Of a stretch of 64,000 nucleotides of DNA, positions 57,886 through 64,000 are shown one piece after another. The notes below the pieces were generated by a model, which saw only the letters and a program-made list of their open reading frames with translations, was not told the DNA's origin and made no database searches. This DNA comes from Vibrio cincinnatiensis DSM 19608 (GTDB lineage: Bacteria > Pseudomonadota > Gammaproteobacteria > Enterobacterales > Vibrionaceae): positions 1-64,000 of the forward strand of contig NZ_FUXB01000010.1 of assembly GCF_900167345.1 (NCBI RefSeq), read 5' to 3'. Made by a program: the position numbers and the translations under genes. How positions within the stretch are numbered: position 1 is the first letter of the stretch; each line of letters opens with the position of its first letter.

Positions 57886-58647
57886 ATGACATCTAAACAA
57901 AGGGCTGTTTCTCGTTTAATTGCCCAAGCTGGGCAAATGCTACAAGCTCATGGTGCTGAAAGCACGTTAATCGGGGATATTATGCGCCGAATGGGCTTGG
58001 CATCAGGTATGAGTGAAGTTGAAATTTCACTATCGGCCAGCTCTTTAGTCGTCACAACAGTGTATCAACAGCACTGCATTACAACAGCTCGTCGTTGTGC
58101 TGATCGAGGGATTAATATGCGAGTGGTGACTCAAATCCAGCGGATCTGTATCTTGATGGAGAAAGGTTTATTAGATCACAAAATGGCTCAGGATAAGCTG
58201 AACCAAATCACTCCTGAGCGTTATAACCGCTGGCTGGTCGTGGTTATGATAGGCTTTTCTTGTGCCGCATTTAGTCGCTTAGCGGGGGGGGATTGGATGG
58301 TTTTTGCCATGACTTTTCTCTCCTCGGCGGTAGGGATGATCGTTCGCCAAGAAATTGGTCATCGTCAATTTAATCCATTACTCAACTTTGCAGCGACGGC
58401 ATTTGTTACCTCGCTTATTTCTGCACAAGCTGTGATGTATCAACTGGGAAATAAACCTACGCTGGTGATGGCATCGTCTGTGTTGATGCTTGTTCCCGGT
58501 TTTCCTCTGATAAATGCGGTTGCAGACATGCTTAAAGGGTATATCAATATGGGAATTGCTCGCTTTGTGATGGCGAGCTTGCTGACGTTTGCCACGAGTT
58601 TGGGCATTATCGCAGCAATGAGTGTAACCGGAATTTGGGGGTGGTAA
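57886..58647 (+). CDS. yjjP: YjjP-like exporter subunit (ThrE N-terminal domain)
   Basis: A 253-residue protein: a soluble N-terminal part with GAESTLIGDIMRRMG, then five hydrophobic segments from about residue 115. It corresponds to the N-terminal half of ThrE-type threonine/serine exporters and, in size, to E. coli YjjP (256 residues). YjjP with YjjB has been reported to export succinate in E. coli; the substrate here is not known. Start is ATG with AGGAAAGG upstream. Confidence 0.87.
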   Translation: MTSKQRAVSRLIAQAGQMLQAHGAESTLIGDIMRRMGLASGMSEVEISLSASSLVVTTVYQQHCITTARRCADRGINMRVVTQIQRICILMEKGLLDHKMAQDKLNQITPERYNRWLVVVMIGFSCAAFSRLAGGDWMVFAMTFLSSAVGMIVRQEIGHRQFNPLLNFAATAFVTSLISAQAVMYQLGNKPTLVMASSVLMLVPGFPLINAVADMLKGYINMGIARFVMASLLTFATSLGIIAAMSVTGIWGW

Positions 58648-58649
58648 GT

Positions 58650-59123
58650 ATGCTGACATGGTCACTTTTTTGGGGATTACTCAACGATATGTTGTTTGCT
58701 TCTATTCCTGCGGTCGGTTTTGCTCTTGTCTTCAATGTACCGGTTCCTGCCTTAAAATATTGTGCATTAGGGGGCGCGATTGGTCACGGCTCTCGTTACC
58801 TTATGATGCACTTTGGTATTCCTATTGAGTGGGCGACATTTTTTGCTGCAACGCTTGTTGGTATGATTGGTGTGCAGTGGTCTCGCCGTTTTTTAGCGCA
58901 TCCCAAAGTGTTTACCGTTGCGGCATTAATTCCAATGGTACCCGGTGTTTTTGCGTATAAGGCGATGATCGCCATGGTAGAGATTAATCATTTAGGTTTT
59001 ACCCCTGAATTGCTGGGGGCCTTAATGGAAAACTTTTTAAAGGCCATGTTCATTATTGGGGGGTTAGCGGTTGGCCTTGCGGTTCCTGGGCTGTTATTCT
59101 ACCGGCGTAAACCTATCGTATAG
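58650..59123 (+). CDS. yjjB: YjjB-like exporter subunit (ThrE C-terminal domain)
   Basis: A 157-residue protein, exactly the E. coli YjjB length, with four to five membrane segments and the segments GGAIGHGSRYLMM and ALIPMVPGVFAYKAM. Together with the preceding gene it rebuilds a full ThrE-type exporter split in two. ATG 58650 after GGGGGTGG is used rather than the TTG inside the preceding gene. It leads into folA, 37 bases downstream. Confidence 0.88.
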   Translation: MLTWSLFWGLLNDMLFASIPAVGFALVFNVPVPALKYCALGGAIGHGSRYLMMHFGIPIEWATFFAATLVGMIGVQWSRRFLAHPKVFTVAALIPMVPGVFAYKAMIAMVEINHLGFTPELLGALMENFLKAMFIIGGLAVGLAVPGLLFYRRKPIV

Positions 59124-59160
59124 TGCCAACACAGCGCTTGAACAAGAAGAGGATAAGTAG

Positions 59161-59661
59161 ATGATGATCAGTATGATCGCCGCGATGGCCAACGAGAGAG
59201 TGATTGGTAAAGATAATCAAATGCCATGGCATTTACCGGCTGATTTTGCTTGGTTTAAGCGCTGCACTATGGGAAAGCCTGTGATTATGGGGCGAAAAAC
59301 TTATCAATCGATTGGACGCCCACTACCGGGAAGACCAAATATTGTTATTAGCCGCGATCCTCACTTGATGATTGAAGGTGTGGCGGTGGTTTCTTCACTG
59401 GCAGCCGCATTGGCGAAAGCAGGGGAGGTACCTGAAGTGATGATTATTGGTGGTGGAAGTCTTTATGCTGAATGCCTACCTTATGCAGGTAAGCTGTATA
59501 TTACCCACATTGATGCTCAGTTGGCCGGAGATACTCTGTTCCCCGATTGGGGAGAGGATTGGTATGAGTGTTACCGTGAGCACTATTCTGCGGATGAGAA
59601 AAACGCCTATTCAATGGACTTCACTATTTTAGAGCGTAAGTTTGTAGAACCTAGAACCTAG
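59161..59661 (+). CDS. folA: Dihydrofolate reductase
   Basis: Reduces dihydrofolate to tetrahydrofolate with NADPH; target of trimethoprim. Typical chromosomal form: MISMIAAMANERVIGKDNQM, MPWHLPADFAWFKR (catalytic Asp28, or 27 from the second Met), VIMGRKTYQSIGRPLPGR, IGGGSLYAECLP. At 166 residues it is slightly longer than E. coli FolA (159); the extra C-terminal residues VEPRT are encoded by a heptamer repeat that also supplies the stop codon. Start ATG 59161 or 59164, with GAGGA upstream. Confidence 0.97.
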   Translation: MMISMIAAMANERVIGKDNQMPWHLPADFAWFKRCTMGKPVIMGRKTYQSIGRPLPGRPNIVISRDPHLMIEGVAVVSSLAAALAKAGEVPEVMIIGGGSLYAECLPYAGKLYITHIDAQLAGDTLFPDWGEDWYECYREHYSADEKNAYSMDFTILERKFVEPRT

Positions 59662-59673
59662 AACCTAGAACTT
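59646..59673. repeat. Heptamer tandem repeat across the folA/apaH ends
   Basis: Three perfect copies of AGAACCT (59646-59666) and a fourth, AGAACTT (59667-59673). The TAG stops of both convergent genes, folA (59659-59661) and apaH (minus strand, 59665-59667), lie inside the array and come from its CTAG junctions. The genes are only three bases apart, with no terminator between them. Confidence 0.85.
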
Positions 59674-60480
59674 CTTGCCTAATGCTGGCTGCTGAAAATA
59701 TTGTTTATCCTCCCAGCGTAGCATGGTTAAAGGGCCTCCCCATACGCAGCCAGTATCTAAACCGATCACTTGTTCATCTGCATACCCTTCAAGTGCCGCC
59801 CAATGGCCAAAGAGTGCGGTTTTCTCCAGTGGAATGCGTTGTGGCAAAGTAAACCATGGCATTAAATCCCCTTCACTCACTTGTGCTGGAGGGAGTTTGC
59901 AGGCCATATCTAATCGTCCATCAGAAAAACAAAATCGCATACGAGTGAAAGCGTTAATGATATAGCGATAGCGATCAATGCCTTGTAATTGTTCATCCCA
60001 GAGATCAGGGGTATTGGCATACATATTAGCTAATAGCCATGACCAACGTTGGCTGCGTAGCACTTGCTCGACTTCTTGTGCTGCTGCTCTCGCTGTGGCT
60101 AAATCCCATTGAGGGGATATCCCTGCGTGAGTGAGAACAAATTCAGGATGTTCTAGTAGTAATGGAAGTTGGCGAATCCAGCTCAATAATTCGTCGGCAT
60201 CATCAGCTTCAAAAATAGCTAACGTTTTGTCTTTATTTTTAACGGGGTGAATGCCTTGTGCGACGGCTAATAAATGCAAATCATGATTACCTAATACGGC
60301 TTTGGCCGCTCCTCCTAACTGCTTGATAAAGCGTAAGGTTTCTAGTGATTTCGGGCCTCTAGCTACCAAGTCCCCAGCTAACCATAGGGTATCTTTTGGG
60401 GGGGTGAAATGAGCTTGCTTAAGAAGCTGCTGTAATTCATCCAAACACCCTTGTATATCACCGACAATATAGTTAGCCAC
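59665..60480 (-). CDS. apaH: Symmetrical diadenosine tetraphosphatase
   Basis: Splits Ap4A into two ADP and also removes Np4 caps from RNA. The 271-residue protein shows metallophosphatase motifs GDIQGCLDEL (D-x-H replaced by D-x-Q, as in ApaH), GDLVARGPKS, GNHDLHLLA and LTHAGISPQWD. Start is GTG with GGAG upstream, ten bases after apaG. It is the last gene of the surA-pdxA-rsmA-apaG-apaH series. Confidence 0.97.
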   Translation of the reverse strand: MANYIVGDIQGCLDELQQLLKQAHFTPPKDTLWLAGDLVARGPKSLETLRFIKQLGGAAKAVLGNHDLHLLAVAQGIHPVKNKDKTLAIFEADDADELLSWIRQLPLLLEHPEFVLTHAGISPQWDLATARAAAQEVEQVLRSQRWSWLLANMYANTPDLWDEQLQGIDRYRYIINAFTRMRFCFSDGRLDMACKLPPAQVSEGDLMPWFTLPQRIPLEKTALFGHWAALEGYADEQVIGLDTGCVWGGPLTMLRWEDKQYFQQPALGKKF

Positions 60481-60490
60481 AACTGCTCCA

Positions 60491-60871
60491 TTAATTTAAT
60501 ACGTTAGGGATAGCCAAACGAAAAGGCTCAATCTCCGTGATAAAAGTCTCACCCGCATGATTGAGGAATGTATAGTGTCCTTGCATGACGCCAACGGGCG
60601 TTTCTAGTGCAGTACCACTGCTGTATGTGTATTCATCATTTGCCGCAATGATCGGTTGCTCTCCAACTACCCCTTCGCCTTCGACATGCATTTGTTTGCC
60701 ATTAGAATCGGTGATTAGCCAGTGACGTCGAGTCAACTGTACGGTTTCACTACTTAGGTTGCGGATGGTAATTAAATAAGCGAAGACATAACGGTGGTAA
60801 TCAGGTTCAGACTGTTCAGCGATGTATTTGGTCTGGACTTGAATGGTAATACAAGGTTGGGAAGTATCCAT
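60491..60871 (-). CDS. apaG: ApaG
   Basis: A 126-residue immunoglobulin-like protein (E. coli 125 residues) of unsettled function, often linked to Co2+/Mg2+ handling and Ap4A metabolism. Conserved parts: [49 protein letters not shown]. Strong ribosome site AAGGAGGG before ATG, useful because a terminator-like stem precedes it. Confidence 0.96.
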   Translation of the reverse strand: MDTSQPCITIQVQTKYIAEQSEPDYHRYVFAYLITIRNLSSETVQLTRRHWLITDSNGKQMHVEGEGVVGEQPIIAANDEYTYSSGTALETPVGVMQGHYTFLNHAGETFITEIEPFRLAIPNVLN

Positions 60872-60899
60872 AAGCCCTCCTTATTCTTCTATCAAGGCG

Positions 60900-60930
60900 A
60901 AGAAAATAAGGATGGTGTTTACCATCCTTA
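60900..60930 (-). terminator. Terminator or attenuator between rsmA and apaG
   Basis: On the minus strand TAAGGATGGT, loop AAAC, ACCATCCTTA, then TTTTC: a perfect 10-bp stem directly after the rsmA stop. Confidence 0.8.
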
Positions 60931-60935
60931 CTCTT

Positions 60936-61742
60936 TTAAGCATGGTGAGCATCAAGCCAGTTAGCCATGGCAACAAACTGGGCCAGCGTGAGGTTTTCTG
61001 GACGCATGCTGGCATTTATTTCTAAGTGAGCAAAAGCCTCATCATTCAGTAAACCTTTATAGCAATTTCGTACGGTTTTACGTCGTTGGTTAAAGCCTTC
61101 TCGTACGACTCTATCTAACCATTTTAAACTCGTCGTCGGGTGCGGAAGTTGTTCATAAGGAACGAGCCTAACTACCGCGGAGTCCACTTTAGGTGGTGGA
61201 ACAAAAGCCGTTGGTGGTACTTCCAATACTGGCACAACTTTGCAGTAATATTGCGCCATAACGGTTAATCGGCCATAGGCTTTACTTCCTGGGCCTGCAG
61301 CTAAGCGATTAACCACCTCTTTTTGCAACATAAAGTGCATGTCTTGAATATCTTTGTGGTATTCAAATAGGTGAAACATTAATGGCGTGGAAATGTTATA
61401 GGGTAAGTTTCCAAAAATTCGTAACTTATTGTTGGGCCGAACCAGTTGGCTAAAGTCGAAGCGCATGGCATCGCCTTCATGAATGGTGAGTTTTTCAGCC
61501 AGATCAGGATGGTTGCGTAACCGCTCAGCCAAATCACGGTCAAGCTCAATGACCGTGAACTTATCAACTTCACGGCCAACGGGTTCAGTGATGGCTCCTA
61601 AACCTGGCCCAATTTCAACCAAGTTTTGACCGGGAAGAGGGTTGATCGCAGAAACGATACCATCAATGATATAAGGATCGTTTAGAAAGTTTTGACCAAA
61701 ACGTTTACGCGCTTTGTGCCCTAAATGGACATCATTTCTCAT
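60936..61742 (-). CDS. rsmA: 16S rRNA dimethyladenosine transferase
   Basis: Dimethylates A1518 and A1519 of 16S rRNA, a late check in 30S assembly (KsgA). The 268 residues contain [11 protein letters not shown], the S-adenosylmethionine motif [14 protein letters not shown], the catalytic NLPYN ([13 protein letters not shown]) and the C-terminal [13 protein letters not shown]. Start is ATG with GAGAAA upstream, 12 bases after pdxA. Confidence 0.98.
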   Translation of the reverse strand: MRNDVHLGHKARKRFGQNFLNDPYIIDGIVSAINPLPGQNLVEIGPGLGAITEPVGREVDKFTVIELDRDLAERLRNHPDLAEKLTIHEGDAMRFDFSQLVRPNNKLRIFGNLPYNISTPLMFHLFEYHKDIQDMHFMLQKEVVNRLAAGPGSKAYGRLTVMAQYYCKVVPVLEVPPTAFVPPPKVDSAVVRLVPYEQLPHPTTSLKWLDRVVREGFNQRRKTVRNCYKGLLNDEAFAHLEINASMRPENLTLAQFVAMANWLDAHHA

Positions 61743-61754
61743 AGTTTTCTCGAA

Positions 61755-62747
61755 TTATTGCGTGCTTTTATCAACAAGTGCAATTGCCTGAGCGAGAGCG
61801 GTTCTAAAACTGCCCACATCGGCTTGGCCACTTGCGGCAAGATCTAATGCGGTACCATGATCAACTGAGGTGCGAATAAAAGGTAGGCCTAAAGTAATGT
61901 TAACTGAACGCCCAAAACCTTTATATTTTAACACTGGTAGTACTTGATCATGATACATGCCTAATACGGCATCAGCTTGCTGTAAATATTTGTCATTAAA
62001 GATGGTATCGGCAGGCAAAGGCCCGATCAGATTAATACCTTCTTGCTGACGCAGTTTTTCCAAGGTTGGGGTTATGGTGTCGATCTCTTCGTGACCAAGA
62101 ACACCATCTTCTCCCGCATGTGGATTGAGACCGCAGACATAGATCGTGGGTTGTTCAATCGCAAACTTCTCAACTAAGTCCTTGTGGAGAATATGAATAA
62201 TTTTTTCTAACCGTTCAGAAGTGACCGCTTTAGATACATAAGCGAGCGGGATATGCGTTGTGACCAAAGCGACACGAAGCCCCTCTGTTGCCAGCATCAT
62301 GACCACCAGCGGCGTATTTGATTGCTCGGCAAAAAACTCAGTATGACCACTAAATGCCACACCAGCTCGGTTAATCACCCCTTTATGTACAGGGCCGGTG
62401 ACAATAGCATCAAATTCATTATTCATACAGCCTAAAGCGGCTCTTTCTAATGTTTTTAGTACATAATGACCATTGGCTTCGTTGAGCTCTCCTGGAATCG
62501 CCGTTTCAGCTAACGCTATGTGTTCTACGACCAAAGAACCGGCTTGTTGAGGGCTAGGTGCTTGGGTTGGGTCATAGTCAATAAGTTCAACAGGAATGCC
62601 TAAACGCTGAGCTCTATGCATGAGCATGGCTTTATCTGCACAGACCACGACTTGATGAGGCCAATTCTCTTTTGAAAGATCAAGCACCAAATCCGGGCCG
62701 ATACCTGCAGGTTCTCCAGCGGTGACAACAATACGTTTAATCGTCAT
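61755..62747 (-). CDS. pdxA: 4-hydroxythreonine-4-phosphate dehydrogenase
   Basis: NAD-dependent step of de novo pyridoxal phosphate synthesis. The 330 residues show [12 protein letters not shown], the metal-binding histidines in [11 protein letters not shown], and [18 protein letters not shown], plus [16 protein letters not shown] start inside the end of surA (11-base overlap), so translation is coupled. Confidence 0.98.
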   Translation of the reverse strand: MTIKRIVVTAGEPAGIGPDLVLDLSKENWPHQVVVCADKAMLMHRAQRLGIPVELIDYDPTQAPSPQQAGSLVVEHIALAETAIPGELNEANGHYVLKTLERAALGCMNNEFDAIVTGPVHKGVINRAGVAFSGHTEFFAEQSNTPLVVMMLATEGLRVALVTTHIPLAYVSKAVTSERLEKIIHILHKDLVEKFAIEQPTIYVCGLNPHAGEDGVLGHEEIDTITPTLEKLRQQEGINLIGPLPADTIFNDKYLQQADAVLGMYHDQVLPVLKYKGFGRSVNITLGLPFIRTSVDHGTALDLAASGQADVGSFRTALAQAIALVDKSTQ

Positions 62748-64000
62748 CTTGAGTGTCCTGTAAAACTTCTACGAAAGCGGCAGCTCGCAATTCTTGTAGC
62801 CAAGCGCTGGCTTCTTCATTGAATTTTCGGTTAAACAAAATACGGTAGGCGCGGTTTTTTAAAGCGGCATCGGTACGATCGACATTACGGCGATCAAGCA
62901 CTTCTACAATATGCCATCCATGCACGGTTTTAAAAGGCTGGCTAATGCTTCCTACTGCGAGTGTTTCAACTTGGTGTTTAAATTCAGGTACGTAGAGATC
63001 TGGCGTTTGATAGCCTAGCTCACCATTTTGTGCTGCCGAACCGGGATCTTGGCTGTATTGTTGGGCCAATTCCGCAAAAGTGGCTTCACCAGCATGAATG
63101 CGGCGAATAAATTCTTCTAACTGTTTCTGCGCCCCTTCATCACTTAAGATGATGGTTGGTTTGACCAATATATGACGAGCATTCACTTCGGTTACCGCAA
63201 CGGTTTCCAACCCTTTTACATCGTCGATTTTTAGAATGTGAAAACCGACACCACTACGAAATGGGCCTATGATGCTGCCTTTATTCTGCATTTTTATCTG
63301 ATCAGCAAAAATCGTCGGCATCTCTTCTTTTCGCATCCACCCCCAATCACCCCCTTGTAGCGCTTTTGGACCTTTGGAGTAAGTGAGTGCTAAGGTGCTG
63401 AAATTCGCGCCATTATTGAGTTCTTCAATCAGTTTATTGGCCAGTTCTTCAACCTGTGCTTTTTCTTGCCCTTCGTTAAAGCGTAGCTGAATGTGACTAA
63501 TTTTATACTGAACGGTTGCATTGGTTTCTTGGGCAAGTAATTCAGCCAGCGTTTCCACTTCTGCGGGAATGATGTTAATTCGGCGACGAACTAACGCATT
63601 TCGAGCTTCACTGGCCGCGATTTCCTTTCTAACTTGTTCACGGAATTCAGCATAGGTTAACCCTTCTTCTACGATGGATGTTCGAAGCTGTTCTGGTGTT
63701 TTCTGATTATTATGTGCGATTTCTACAATGGCATCATTTAAACGGTTATCATCAATGCGTACCCCAATGCGATCCGCTTCTTGTTGTTGGAGAGCTTCAA
63801 TAATTAACTTCTCGCTCACTTGCTCGCGCAATATATTTTCTGATGGAAGGGGTTGTTGGTTTTGTCTGGCATTGGCTTTAACCGTTAATAGCGCACTATC
63901 AATCTCACTTTGTAAAATAACGCCACTATTGACGATAATGGCGACACGATCTAATTCAATCGGCTGAGCGAGTAAGGAGGTTGTGCCCAGTAAAGTGACT
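62737..64000 (-). CDS. surA: SurA, periplasmic chaperone/PPIase (5' end outside window)
   Basis: Chaperone that carries outer-membrane proteins across the periplasm. The reading frame is open to the window edge: the visible N-terminus is the end of a signal peptide ([12 protein letters not shown]) followed by [18 protein letters not shown], which matches the mature SurA start. Two parvulin domains follow ([12 protein letters not shown] ... GVGFHILKI and [12 protein letters not shown] ... [13 protein letters not shown]). About 420 residues are seen; E. coli SurA has 428, so only a few signal-peptide residues are missing. Confidence 0.96.
   Translation of the reverse strand, partial: VTLLGTTSLLAQPIELDRVAIIVNSGVILQSEIDSALLTVKANARQNQQPLPSENILREQVSEKLIIEALQQQEADRIGVRIDDNRLNDAIVEIAHNNQKTPEQLRTSIVEEGLTYAEFREQVRKEIAASEARNALVRRRINIIPAEVETLAELLAQETNATVQYKISHIQLRFNEGQEKAQVEELANKLIEELNNGANFSTLALTYSKGPKALQGGDWGWMRKEEMPTIFADQIKMQNKGSIIGPFRSGVGFHILKIDDVKGLETVAVTEVNARHILVKPTIILSDEGAQKQLEEFIRRIHAGEATFAELAQQYSQDPGSAAQNGELGYQTPDLYVPEFKHQVETLAVGSISQPFKTVHGWHIVEVLDRRNVDRTDAALKNRAYRILFNRKFNEEASAWLQELRAAAFVEVLQDTQDDD

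Noticed and set aside
59161..59661. folA as an acquired trimethoprim-resistance gene
   Set aside because: It is a typical chromosomal enzyme with normal composition, in conserved synteny with apaH, and there is no integron or mobile element.

Overview
The window is a 64 kb piece of a Vibrionaceae chromosome, most likely Vibrio or a close relative. Two things support this. The 5S rRNA and housekeeping proteins are gammaproteobacterial. The gene order (nhaP1-metH-lysC ... pglL-uvrA-galU-qstR-ssb-csrD-msh cluster-mreBCD ... argR/mdh-ispB-rplU-rpmA-obgE ... folA-apaH-apaG-rsmA-pdxA-surA) is, from memory, that of the large chromosome of Vibrio cholerae. I cannot fix the species. No phage, complete insertion sequence, CRISPR array or defence island is visible.

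Layout. 1-320: end of an rRNA operon (5S rRNA, tRNA-Asp, terminator). 321-688: gene-free. 749-8911: a K+/Na+:H+ antiporter, cobalamin-dependent methionine synthase behind a MetJ operator, lysine-sensitive aspartokinase behind a lysine riboswitch, and a class V aminotransferase. 8964-16343: an O-oligosaccharyltransferase of the PglL type, UvrA with a candidate LexA site, GalU, the competence/T6SS regulator QstR and SSB. 16523-34979: a full MSHA type IV pilus locus in one direction. It starts with the degenerate GGDEF/EAL protein CsrD (MshH), continues with assembly genes mshI-J-K-L-M-N-E-G-F, and ends with pilin genes mshB-A-C-D-O-P and the large surface protein gene mshQ. 35191-46441: cell-shape genes mreBCD, maf, rng, yhdP, a nitrilase-family amidase, tldD and rraB. 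46528-52368: accessory genes, namely a stand-alone glycoside-hydrolase-2-type sugar-binding domain protein, a duplicated DUF2061 membrane protein with a Fur-box-like site, a universal stress protein and a TAXI-TRAP transporter. 52704-64000: argR and mdh (divergent), ispB, ribosomal proteins L21/L27 with obgE, the YjjPB exporter, folA, and the opposing surA-pdxA-rsmA-apaG-apaH operon, whose surA start lies just past the window edge.

How the genes work together. The centre is one system: a retractable surface pilus whose extension ATPase MshE carries the tandem N-terminal motifs known to bind cyclic di-GMP, transcribed behind a catalytically degenerate GGDEF/EAL protein. An O-glycosylating transferase 18 kb upstream could in principle modify pilins, but nothing here proves that. 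The pilin gene mshA and especially mshQ show sharp internal drops in G+C, as expected for surface parts exchanged by recombination.

Most of the rest is core metabolism, so the useful novelty is in regulatory and structural DNA: paired exclusive hairpins in the TAXI-TRAP spacer, a near-perfect Fur-type site before the DUF2061 gene, a consensus FNR palindrome before mdh, palindromes before qstR/ssb and obgE, a heptamer repeat that supplies the stop codons of both folA and apaH, and an orphan terminator before rplU. I did not find a convincing wholly new multigene system. Several start codons were moved inward from the longest open frame on the basis of ribosome binding sites; these choices are stated per gene.
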